Origin: Mycteria americana
Taxonomy: Eukaryota; Chordata; Aves; Ciconiiformes; Ciconiidae
NCBI RefSeq assembly: GCF_035582795.1
Contig: NC_134365.1
Span: 38,048,135-38,112,134, forward strand
Length of the DNA: 64,000 nucleotides
Direction: 5' to 3'
Part shown: piece after piece, positions 47,060 to 59,800 of the stretch
How the letters are laid out: each line of letters starts with the position of its first letter
Position numbering within the stretch: position 1 is the stretch's first letter
The notes under the pieces: generated by a model
Database searches by the model: none
What the model saw: the letters and a program-made list of their open reading frames with translations, nothing else
What the model was told of the DNA's origin: nothing
Made by a program: the position numbers and the translations under genes

Positions 47060-50000
47060 GTAACGGGGGGGAGGGGGACGGGACACGACACGCGGCGCGG
47101 GGTGACTCAGCCCGGCGGGGGGGGGGGCTGGGCCTTCCCGGCCGTTGGCGGGGGCCGTGGCGCCTCAGCGGCGGGGAAGGGGCGGTGTGGGCGCCGGCGG
47201 GCGTCGCCGCTGAGGTGGCGGCGGCGGGCTCCCTCGAGTCACCCGGCCGGTTCCAGTCAGCCCGGCGCCGCCTCCTCCTCCGCAGCTGTGAGGCTCTGGG
47301 GAAGGGGGGGAGACGCCGCAGGCTCCCCGCCCGCCCGCCTGGCCCCGCTGCTGGGGGAACAGGGGGTGCTGCAGGCGGCCGGTCCCCGCCGGGCCGGTCC
47401 TCCGTGAGCCGGTGGGGGCTGGGGGGCGTGCACGCGGCCGCGCAAAACATCGGGATTTTTCTCTTCTCATGTACGCTGTAGCTTGCGGCGCGGCTACATT
47501 CGCGTGTTGTGAGAGCTGCCTCGGTAGTTGTCCTCCGTTATGGCTCCGGTGGGGGAAGGAAGTAACCGTAAGCTCTGAGACTGCAACGTGAGGGGAGGGA
47601 CCTCCCCCCGCACCTCCATATTCCGCTGCTCTCGGCGTGCTTCAGTACGGTGGTTCCCCGCCGTCCCGCCGTGGGTGAGCCGCCACCGGGCCCCGCAGCG
47701 GCCGCCCGCCGCAGGAGGAGGAGTGCTTTGTCACTCCGCAGCGGCCCCGGGAAGGGGCCGAAGGGGTTAAGTTGCAGCCCCGGTGTCTTGGCCGCAGATC
47801 TGGACGCGGTGGGGTGTGAATGCCCGATCGCCCTCCTCGGCTGAGCTGCTGAGCCACGCAGTGGCCTTGGCTCTCCAACGAGAGGAGGCTGGGCTCTTCG
47901 ACCGGGTCTGCGGGGGCAAGAATTACTCCTCACGGGGAATTCCTGGGCAGTAAGAATGTGCCTGAAATGAAGACCTAAAATGTCACTTCCAGAAAGAAAA
48001 ACTTTCTACTCCAGTTGAAAAGTTCTCGAAGTAGCTATAATTACACAGCTGTTCATTTTAACCACATGTCAGGTCAGTGTCAAGGCTCTAGAGCCTAAGT
48101 CTGTAAATATGCTCAAGATTTGCAGCAAGCAAAACAGAGGTTAAAAAGAATGTGAAAGATGATCTTTTACTGTCTTTGGTTTATTAGAGAGAAAACTTGA
48201 GGGAATTAAAATGAAGCACGTCACTGGCTCCCTGTGTGCTATCATAGTCTTGTAAATACTTAAAATGAGTGCTGTAAATGAAGTATTCTTTAGTTACTGA
48301 TTGTTCCTGTGGTTAGCATCTGTAGTTAAAATGCTCTGAATGCTTTCGTTATTAGGGCACATCTGGACCCAAGTTACACACCTTTGACCATGTTACTATT
48401 GTTAAACTGGGCAATCTTCCCCACTTGAAGTGTGACTACATTTTTTTCCTGCTTTCCGGTATGAAAGCAGTCTCTACTATCAAATGCATTTATAAGTATT
48501 TAATATGTGAAAGAGAATAAGCTATCCTGATGAAAGATATGTATACCTGTATGACTTCACTGTTAAGGAACTGCACCTTCCTAATTACAGTAAGATCAAT
48601 TTGCCACCCAATGTAGTGTATTGCTTAACAAAAAAAGCGTCTCTACGTAAATAAGACAATACTTTCTACACAGCTGTGTATTAACTATTAATGTTATTGA
48701 TTATTTTTTATAAATAAAACTTGCTTTAATGACTTGATGTTACAGCTGAGTATATCTTGCAATGGATTTTGTGAACTGAAGTACCATTAAAATTGCAGTT
48801 CGATTTTGCTTTTAAAGTGTAACTGCCTGGTAAAATAGATTTGTGGTGGAAAAACTACCTGCTTAACTAAAACCATATAGCATGAGAAGCTATTTTGTTA
48901 GCTTTCTTAAAAGGCTCATTCAAACAGTCTATCTCATTAATTATCTTCTAGAGTTGGCTAGTCAAGCCAAAACCCTTAGAGAAGGATATATGGTAGAAGG
49001 TGACATTTTAAATATGCTCATGCAGCATATACAAAATTAGTAAGACTGGTTGGCATTGCTGTTAGCTAAACAAGTGAAGAGAAGATACATGTTTGAGCCA
49101 GGTTATTTTTAATAGTAAAACTTGTCACCCAGGTGTAGAAGATTACTACCTTTGGGGCAGATAATGTAGTGATATCAGCAGGAAAATATGGCAAAAATAT
49201 GCTTTTGTATATGAAATAGTTTTACATCTATAACTCTGGTCCAGACCCTAATCGAAAGATGCTGTAAAAAAAAAAATCATTTTCCCTGCAGCATTCTACC
49301 TTTATTTTTATTTGGCTGTTTTGGCTGTTGATTATGGGGAAAACAAGCTGGGGGCTGGGGACGCAGAGGGAGAAGACTGAGCAGAGCAACTTTAATCCTT
49401 AAAGGTTTTGACCCTGAGCAGGATTGCTCTGTGTTATAAGGCAGTGTGTGAAGCTTGTTTTGCCACGAGTCATCACTTTGTTCCAGATTTTCTGGTTTCT
49501 ATACTGCTGCAACCTGCAATTTTTTTTGGTACGAACTCAATTTTACTTATTAAATTGCTTTTCATGATTCATTTTGTTACAGTGTATTTTGTAATGAGTT
49601 TCATAGAAATGTCTGTCTGTTACCATGCTAAATTTTGGACTCTCCTTTTCAGGCATGCTTGCTGTCAGTTGTCACTGTGCCACCTTTCTTCCAGTGGGGG
49701 AGGGTGAACAGTAGAGCAAGCACAAGACATGCAATACTAAGAAATCAGAAGTTCTACCTATAGGCATGTAGGCAGCTTCAAACCACAGCTCCTTTGTATT
49801 TCATCTCTTCCTCTTGTCTGTCTTCCTTTCCCCTACCTCCTACATACTTATGTAACAAGGCCTTATTTCAGGCCTAATTAACTATGTTATGGGGGGAGGG
49901 GGGAGGGCGACTTTGAAGGCTAGATGGATTTTTGTCCCCTCTTGGTGTTTAACAGCATCCTAGTATTAGACAAAGATTAGGTTTTTTAATCCACTGTGTT

Positions 50001-50745
50001 TTACCAGAGCATTGCAGAACAGCCTGTAGAGGCGCATCATCTTTAGAACATTTGTCTAGCTTGCTTGTTAATTTTACACTGAATTTTCTAAATAAAAATC
50101 ATTGCTAGTAAATCAGCACCCATTAGTAGGAACAGAAAACTTTGTTAACAACTCAGTATGATGTATTTTGTGGTTAATTTCTAAGACACTTCTCTTGTGT
50201 GTGCTTGCTTTAGAGGAAAGACCTCCTAATGGCTTTGACCCCCTAGGGGAAATACTTCATAAATGGGTTTATGAAGCATCTTAACAATATTAGAGATGAG
50301 TAGAGATTTTTTTTTTTTCAGTTCTGAAGTTTGTGGTGGGGAAAAAAATACAGCGGTCTATCATTTAAGTAGCAGATTTATGCTTATGTCATATCTTGCT
50401 GAAACCTTCTCTGCATGCTTGAAATCTGAGTTCAAGCCTTTCAGTTGAATAGTATGCATCATGCCATTTCTCTGTTAATTAAGATGATATTAGCTCTTTT
50501 CAAGAGAACTGAAATATATGGACACTTCAAATTTTCCTTATTCAATAAGAAGTTTAGTACTATTAAGAGTTGATTAAAGGACTTAGAATTCTGATATCTG
50601 TATCAGAAGTATGCACATTCATGTTTTTGTGGAGTACATACTAAGTGTTTGAGGTTTGTGGGCAAACTTCTGTGGTTGTTGCTGTCCTGCTTTTAATTTT
50701 TGTTGTTCTGCTGAGCAAATAAAGTTTCTCTTTCTCTATTTGCAG
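47060..50745 (+). other. XPOT: XPOT intron 1 (inferred)
   Basis: The stretch changes from CpG-rich to AT-rich near 47.9 kb. A purine G-run repeat lies at 49891-49907. No exon or transposon was recognised. Confidence 0.5.
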
Positions 50746-50816
50746 ATGATCGTAGTTTCCCCTCTAGAAGTGGGCAAACCAGTTAGGAGTAGGAAACAAA
50801 GAGTATAGCAATAGAG
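50746..50816 (+). other. XPOT: XPOT 5'UTR part of exon 2, with upstream ORF
   Basis: The exon begins after the acceptor CTATTTGCAG. Its first three bases are ATG, opening a 20-codon frame that stops with TAG at 50806-50808, eight bases before the main start codon. Confidence 0.7.
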
Positions 50817-50876
50817 ATGGATGAACAAGCCCTTTTAGGGCTAAACCCAAATGCTGATGCGGACTTCAGACAAAGA
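50817..50876 (+). CDS. XPOT: XPOT first coding exon
   Basis: Exactly 20 codons, MDEQALLGLNPNADADFRQR, end at donor |GTATGT. Confidence 0.96.
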
Positions 50877-53800
50877 GTATGTAATTAACTTGCTTATCTC
50901 TAAAATTGGGGGTGCTGTTTCAGTGCAAAAGTCTCATACGGGGGGGGGGGGGGGAGTTTGTTAACCCATACATAGGGTTCATGGTGGCAAGTACAAAACA
51001 AAGTCATGTTGCAGGCATGTAAACTGAAGGTTGTGTGTCACCAGTTCTGTGAAATTACACTTAACATGGATAGAATTTGTTTTTCTGGACTCTGACTTTT
51101 TCAGTCCTTTTAATTCCTTGTACTTGTTGCTCAGTTCCTTACATAGGCTCCCACAGAATGAAAAGCAGCTCCTGAAAACAATGAGTTGCTTGCAATTGCC
51201 CTTTTAATTCTTAGATGTGTTTTGGGGTTTTTTGAATGGATTACCTACCTTTAGTGTCTTTTAATGAAATGTGTGTTTTTAACTGTAGTGAAGCTTGTAT
51301 TAGCATAGAGTGGGTTAAGAAAGTAATCAGGGTATGTAAGTTAGTTACTTCATAAGAGAGATGCTCCTATGAAAAGGCAGTACCATTTATATAACCATTT
51401 AATGAGTAAATATTTCTGCTTACTGATTGATTATCAAGTTGATTCAACTGTCTACAAGGTAACCTCCAGTAAAATCTTTCAGAAGTGAGGATGTTAATTC
51501 CTTGGGTTTGTGTTCATAAAACAAATCCTGGAGTGTATAAGAAAGTTAAAAATGTAGTTTGATGCAGCCTAATATTGCTAAGCAGCCTATTTGTGAAATA
51601 CATTGGTTCTGGGTATTTGTCCTTTTGAAAGGATGGATATAGCTAATCTTTAGTGTTCTGTTAATAGAATATCACTGTAACATTTGAAGCTTATAGATTT
51701 ATTGAAAAATTTATTTATTTATTATTATAGATTTATAACTATGCAGTCTGCTTGATTTTGAAATATTTTATAGTAAAAGGTGACTTACATCTTACATGAT
51801 TAGTGAAAAGGTAACATATAAAGAAAGTATCAAACAATTTCTAGTAAAACTTTTCAGTATAAGAAAATTACGAGTACAACCTACGGGAAGTGAATTCTTG
51901 TTTTAAGAACTCATTTCAACTCACTGAATAATTACTTTGGGAAATTACTTTGGTGAATGGAAACAATTATGAACTAATGCAAAAAAACAAAACCAAAAAA
52001 TCTAACAGTCAAAAAACCCTCTTGAAATACATGCATTCATAGTATTGAAATAATGTTATTAATCTAATCTCTCTTTCAAAAGTTATTTTACTGTTTTTTA
52101 TAACAGGCCACACTAAATCTTAAAGCAATTAGATCAAGTTAACTGTTGTCAAAAGCTATTTAGAAGTTCTGATAAGCAACTTGATTATCTAGAATTTGGT
52201 AGAAGTTTTTTCCAGTCTCTGTAATAGATTCATAAACTGACTGTTGTCAGGTGATCGGTGTTTGAATGTTTCTTGAGCCTGAGGTATAGAATACAGCCAA
52301 AGTGGTGCAACAAAAGTAGTGAGCTGTTTTCTGTGAAAAATTTCTCCTTAGAATTTGGGGAAGGAATTTTAGCTTGGATGTGAACTTCCACCCAAATGAA
52401 AAGGCCCTGAGCAACTTCTCTAGTCGACCCTGTCTCCAGAAGTCCCTTCTAACCTCAACATTTCTGATTCTATGACTTCTATATTCCAGTAACAAAAATC
52501 TTTTTATTGAATGTTTGCTGAGGGACATGGTGTAGTGGTGGTCTTGGCAGTGTTAGGTTTATGGTTGGACTCGATGATCTTAAAGGTCTTTTCCAACCTA
52601 TACGATTCTGTGATTCTGTGAATGTAAAGTGGAAATGAGTACTTATGATATTAGCATTTGAAGAAAGACTCTTGTGTTATGGTAATTAGGGAGTCATATA
52701 AATACTTGGATGTATCCAAATAGTTTGGTTTTTTGAAGGAGAACTGTTTAAATGTAGGTCTTAAGTGTGAATGAGATGTCTTGCTGTGTGGTTTGTTTGT
52801 TCTTTTTTTAAATGAAACTTATTTGGATGTTTGCAGGCACTAGCCTACTTTGAGCAGCTGAAGATATCTCAGGATGCTTGGCAAGTCTGTGCAGAAGCGT
52901 TAGCTCAGAGTATATACAGGTAATGTAGATAAGAATCATTGCTTATTTTCGTTAGTAATATGTTTGGGTCTGGTTTTAGCTCTACAGCATAATAGGCAAA
53001 CTGTAAATTGCTGAAAGTTAACATGGTCTTCATACTATTTTTAGTATCATCGTTGATATGTGGCTTCTGTATAATGCCTTTCAAGGAAGAGCAATGTGTA
53101 AATAAAACTCCGTACTAATTTAGTAGCCTAAAGACTGCTGCTTTATGAAATCCAGAGAAAAAGAATGAGTTCTATCTAGTGCTATCTTTTGGGGAGGAGA
53201 GGTGTGCTGAAAATTTCCTGTTGTGAGACTATAGGCTTTATATGCAGTAATCTCAGTAGTAGTTCCTTTCCCCTATTCTATGGAGTAGGCCATCCTATTT
53301 TTCAAGATGCAAAGAGTGTGTTTTTGCACAAAGTTGCATATTTAGATCTCAAATACTAGGTTGTTGCTGTATCACAGAATAATTCAGGTTGGAAGGAAAC
53401 TGAGGGATTTATATCTCCTGAATAATAACAGTGATTTATAGTGAATGCTTTTTTGTAAATGATTTATCAAAACTTCTGACTCCAATGGAGTATGCAGTAA
53501 TTAACAAAACCACACAAGATTTGAAAACAGCATTTTATAATCTTTACCAAAATACACTGATTGTTACAGTTTTTAGATAATACGATAAACTCGTGTAGAT
53601 TATATAGCATGCGGAATGTCCCTTCCTAATCTATACCTCGGTTTCTCTTTAACACATAATGTGTACAACTTGCTTTTAGTGTACTAATGGAACCCAAACG
53701 TATTATTGAAGCCTGACAGATTTTTATAAAGGCAGGATACAATAGGTATTGTAGTTTTGTATGTTCAATACTGAAGCCAAAGCATAGCAAATTGGTGGCT

Positions 53801-56800
53801 ATAGAAAAAAAGATTATAATATCGAACATAAATATTAGTTTAACAGTTGCTCATTTTTACTAAATGAACTGCTTGAGTATTTGTCATTTTTGCTTTGAAG
53901 TAATAGCAGTAGCCTTTTTCTCTGGTGCACAGTAATTCTTGATTTGCCAAAAGGACGACCTGGTTGTAATATTTGAGGAATTTTTTTCTTTCCAGAGAGA
54001 TGTACCATATTGCCACCAATAACAGAATTTTCTTTTCTTTTCTAGTGATGATCACATCAAGTTCTTTTGCTTTCAAGTTCTGGAACATCAAATTAAGTTC
54101 AAGTGAGTAATCTTTCTTGACACTAGCCATATACATCCATTTAATTTTCCCTTTTTATTCTGCTTGCAAAGAAACTTGAAATGGTATCTGTCATCTCAGT
54201 GTGGTTGATGAGGTGGCTTTAATCAGGTCCAGAGGACTTTCTTGTATTTCTTCACCTTTTCCTGGGAGAGGACTAGTTGGGTTTTGAGCAGCTGTTGGGC
54301 TTTGAGCAGCATGCTCTACTTGGCTAGTCTAACACCTGTGTATGGCCCAACACAGGCCCAATTACCAAGGATTGCTTGAAACTTACTCAGCCGTTCCTTT
54401 CTGGAGATTCAAGCCTTACTCTGTACTCTCACTGATTTTTGCAGAAAAGTGTCCTGCAAGCAGCAGCCTTGCTCAGTACAGAGTCCTGGCCTTCGGACAA
54501 AGCCCTATTCATTCAATAGCCATGGCAGAGATGTTAAGAGAAAGTAGTGTTTTCACTGACTGGTGTTTTCATAGAATCATAATTTAGGAAAAAATACTTT
54601 AAAATAATATAAGTTTAATTGCATGGAACTATATTTTTTCACACTTTGGGCTCCTTTGTTCTGGACTTGAACATCATGGCCATCATCGTGACTGGTTGCA
54701 ATACACCGAACATGTGGGTCAGGCTTTAGATAGGAATAAGATGTATTTTGTGACTGATTTTCACAGTTATGTATCAGAGCAAAAATGAAAGACTTTCTGT
54801 GATTTTATTTACCTGATTTTACCTCATTGTCCATCTTCCTCTGCTTGTTCCACTGCTGTCACCTGCTTCCTGCAGTATGTTTTCTCTTGTTTTCCTGCTT
54901 CTTATTTTCGTTGACTGTTTTCAGTGGGGTTGCTTTTTTCTTCTCCTTAATGAATAGTTACTTGTGACGGGAACACTGGAGTCGCATTCAGCAGTCATTC
55001 CTGTTAAGGAATGACTGTACCAAGTCTATAGCTAGCTCTGTTGCAAGAAGAGTGTTCTCAGCTTAGCTAGTCCTGAGAAGGAACATGTTGTGTGGGTGGT
55101 ATTTGAGGTGGGCTGGGTACAATGTTAAATTTTGCCACGACTATCTGTATGATGTAAAGCAGAATTACTTGTTTGCTTTTTTGTTTTGACATATGTCTCA
55201 TAATAAATGTACTGTAGGTCAGATCAGTGAAGGACTTCCTTGTGCTCACTATTGACAGTCTTCAATGTGTAGTAAACAAGTTTGAGCATATACAGATGTC
55301 TCTTCTGCCCATGGCTTATGGTCAAATGTATATTTTTATCAGGGTCGTAAGTCCTGTCCCTGACAGAGCAGCCTTCCTGCAAAATTTCAAGCTCCTACTC
55401 CAGTATAGGAGGCAGTAGTGCCTCAATATGTAATCTATTAATATGAGTAAAATGTTTTTTCCTTATTTTTATGTCTTTGATTCAAAATTTTAACATGCAA
55501 ATAGCTGTGTAAATTCCTTTTCTAGGAACCTTTCATTTAGATTAATGTGCAGGATTATGTGGAATATTAAAATAGTTTTTGCCTTACTGAATTTTGCGTT
55601 TGTCATGAAGCAGTTGTATTTTGATCTCATTGTGCTTTGTTTCAGATACTCTGAACTTACTGAAGTCCAGCAGCAGCTAATTAGGGAAACACTTATAACA
55701 TGGCTGCAAGCGCAGGTAAGTATGTCTCTTCACAGTAGTCTTACATAGTAGGCTTATTTGTAGGCTAATATAAGGCATTGAGTGTGGGCTAAATGTTTAA
55801 TCTGTCATTTGAGTTTAAAGATGGCTTCCTGAAGATATATGGTATCTGATGGTTAAAAGCTTTTAATGTGCTAGTCTTTATTAGAAATTCTTTAAATCAG
55901 ATGTTATAAAGCAGTCAGTGCTTGAACTTATTACTAAATATAAAACTCTTACGTCAGATAATGATTGTGGTTTAATCAGTTGTGTGTGAAATAAGGAGTA
56001 TTAAAAGTTTCCCTTTAGAGAGATATAATCCAGATTCCTCATGTTCCTGAGTGTCTGGAGGAGGAGGAGCAGTAATTCTGTTGTTAAGATCTCCTGGCCT
56101 AACTCCTGTCTACTCAGAATACCAGCAGATGTTTATGAATGAACACCATCACTCCTCTGTTAATACTATGGCAGAGTACTGGCTACTCTTTCTTGTGGAA
56201 TTAGTTACTGTAGCTGAACGTGTCATATTAGTTGGACCCAAGAGTTTGCAATCAGCAGAGCCATCAAGTGGGCTGATACAAGTCTTTGCCTATACCTGCC
56301 ATTATCTATTTGTCATTCCACTTCTGCACTGGAAATTAACATAGTTGCTTTGTTTGTAGAAAACTTAACAGTAGGAAATAGAATATAATACAACTTGAAA
56401 AAGAACAGATCATTGTGAAATGGATTAATTGCTTTTAATTTCTCTTTGTGGCAAGGTGTTCCATTTAGGAGGAGTTCATAGAAAAAGGGAAGGAGAGAGA
56501 GAGGGAGATTGGTAGTGACAGGTTTGGTGTCCCCCCCGTCCGTGTCATCCCCCCCACCCCCCCAAAGAGTTTAGATTTAGAAGCTTCCTTTACTATTCTT
56601 AAAGCTAACATCTAACGTAGGCACAAGCTAGCTACAAGAGGACTGTAACTTGTTTTCTGGAAGTTCTTGTTTACTCCTTTCACCAAACTGACAAATTAGC
56701 TTTTAGTCTTTGAATAGTACACTTAATGTTTTAGTACTGAATGAAAGGCTTAGGACTGTATCGCCCAGCGAGAATGTTTTCCTGTTTCATTACAATTTAG

Positions 56801-59800
56801 CTAAATTTTCTTTAGAATCCTTGGAAAGGTAAGGCTTTTTATTGATCTCAGCCAGGAAGAGAGGTAGTACATTAATCACTATACAGAGATCAACAAGCAT
56901 ATATGATTATTCTCTGATTTAGTAAGAATATACAAATAAAATATCTTGTTTCTACCAGATGCTGAATCCCCAGCCTGAGAAGACTTTTATTCGCAACAAA
57001 GCAGCACAAGTCTTTGCATTGCTTTTTGTTACTGAATATCTCACAAAATGGCCCAAGTTTTTTTTTGATATTCTGTCAGTAGTTGACCTTAATCCACGAG
57101 GTGTGGATATGTACCTCAGAATCCTGATGGCTGTTGATGCTGAGCTGGTAGACCGGGATGTTGTTCATACATCAGAGGCAAGTTATTATGTTGCATTAAC
57201 ATTTGCTTTAAATTTCCAAAAAGTTCTCTTACTTTAATGAGAGCAGAACACTTGCAGAGGTGGTGTTTTTTTCCTATGGCAACTCTGCCTTAGAGACATT
57301 AGGTTGTTTAGATCCAAAAGCCATATGTTTTTTAATGCTTTTTATTATTTCATACTTTTCAGTTAATGTATTTTTTGCTTGAAGAGCTAGCAAACCAAAA
57401 CTAATGGACTGAGTTAGCCAATTTAATGTTAGACTGACTCATTTTAAATTGTTAATTTCTTCTCACATCAAAAATCCATTTAATGATCTAGAGGACTTTT
57501 CCCCTTTGTCTGCCTTTCTTCAGTGTTTGGGCACTGTAGTAGAAAAAAAGAGCAAAAACTAGGGTATTTTGGTTTTATTTCTTGCAATAAAAAAATGTGC
57601 TCTCTTTGGTTTTCTGATTTATTTGTCTTGCTAGGACAAGTGGTGTCTGGCAGTGGATACAAAAATGCTACTAATTTGACAAGATGCTAATCTATGACAA
57701 GACTGATTTATCCTTTTTCTGTATTGATAGGAGGCTCGTAGGAACACCTTATTAAAAGATACTATGAGGGAACAGTGCATTCCAAGTTTGGTGGAATCAT
57801 GGTACCAAATCTTACAGAACTATCAATATAATAACTCAGAGTTGACATGCCAGTGCCTTGAAGTAGTTGGAGCTTATGTATCCTGGATAGATTTGAGCCT
57901 GATAGCCAATGAAAGGTAGGGTTTTTTTGATGGAATATCTTTGCAAAAATAACCTTGGTAGCGTCCTGACTGTATTTCTATGAAACAGAATTAAAACTCG
58001 TCTTTGAGAAAGGACTTTAATTCTATATAAATCTTTGGAGGTTTGGGGTTTTTTTTTTTAGTAGAGTGATTGACTTTGCAAGGCAAGCTGATATAACAGC
58101 CAAAATAGACAGTACACAGTTTGCTGGGTTCTCCTTAAAATGTACAAAATGCTGGGTTTAGTCAGTACAATGGACTTTAAAACTGTCTTATAAAAAGAAA
58201 CCATTGTAAATATGCACACAAATAATATAAAGCTTCTATACGATGCTACTGTGTACATATAAAAATAAACTTTTTTTTTTTTCTCTGAAGGTTTATAAAT
58301 ATGCTGCTAGGTCACATGTCTGTGGAAGTTCTCCGGGAAGAAGCCTGTGATTGTTTGTTTGAAATTGTAAATAAGGGAATGGACCCAATTGATAAAACAA
58401 AATTGGTTGAATCTTTATGTCAAGTTTTGCAGTCTGCTGGCCTCTTCAGTATTGATCAGGTTTGTATATTGATTTTTACAATAGGAATGAATCATAGTCA
58501 CAGTTCTTAAATAAGCAAATGAACAGAAAACTATATAACTAAGTCCAGAGATTAGGGAGAATTAGTTGTGCTTCTGCATCAAAGATAAACACTTCTTACA
58601 CTTTTCTCATACTTAAATTAACAGCTTGTTATTAATATTCCTTATTCATTTAAAGGATACTGCATTTTGTTTGTCCTCAGCATGAGTTTTTCATGTTAGA
58701 AGGAAGGTATTATGTAACTCCTCTGTTCCTCTCCTAAAGCATGTTTTGCTTACTGTTAATGCTGCTTCTGTGTTCTGTTGCCTTGAATCTTCTCTTCTGA
58801 ATGATTCTGTAATAGGTATTGTAGCCAAGGTAGAGTTTTTTAGGGTGAGACATTAGATCAGCTGTGCATAATTAGGTAGGCGAAAGAGCTTTCTTAAGGG
58901 CACATACGCTGTTCTGCATGTCTGCACCATCAGACATGAGACTTGAAATTCTTATCTGTAAGCTGGAAAAATGTATGTACTAACCAAACACACGTTCCCT
59001 GGCAGTTGCAGTGTTTAAGGAACAGCTGTTTGCTACCTGCCATGGAGAAAGAGGAACCACTCCTTAAGAAACTGTAGTTGTTAGGTTGCAAAGCAGTTAT
59101 CTCTTCATTTTTGAAGCCTTTGTCAAATTTGTATTCCTACTAGAATGCAGAAAATGCGCATTCATCAATTCAGCAGGTGTTCCTCTCAAAATCTTACCTC
59201 GGTCTCTCTGAGGAAGACTTGTTATTCTTCTGCTCTTGTACAGTTATGGCAGGGAGCAAAGCATCTGTTTGGGGTGACTGGTCTAGGGGTATTTCTCAGT
59301 TCTGATCAATGTATTTCTGCAAAAGCAAGTAATAAATATTTAATATTAACTCACTCTTACAAGGCAGTACTGAAAGTTACTTGTTATCCGTATTTCTGAA
59401 GTGAGCTACAGCTGTTAATTCTTTGAATTTTTTCCCATAAAAATATTTTCCTCTTATACAGCCTAAAATTTATGGTAGGTATGTGCTTCTGCTTTTATTT
59501 TGAACCTGATTCTTGCTGTAAAGTAAAAAGAGAAACAAACTAATCTGAAGAGGTGAAGCAAGCTACTGTTGTATAATGGAGGGCAGCCAAACCTGGCATT
59601 GCTTTAATTTTTCTCTCTCCATTCCCTGGGAAAAATGAACCAGGCAATTGTACTTTCCATCTAGGAGACAAATATTTGTTTTACTACTTCTACATAGTAG
59701 ACATGGGTAGTGCAGTCTGTAAGCTCATGCCATTTAAACAGGAGCTCTGCTAGTATTTTTAATCGGATGTCTTTTCTTGCAGGAAGATGATGTGGACTTT

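Noticed and set aside
54566-54590. TCATAGAATCATAATTTAGG as a CR1 3' end
   Set aside because: Only about 20 bases resemble the CR1 octamers and nothing of the adjacent 3'UTR follows. This is too little to call. A similar short match near 13851 was dropped for the same reason.
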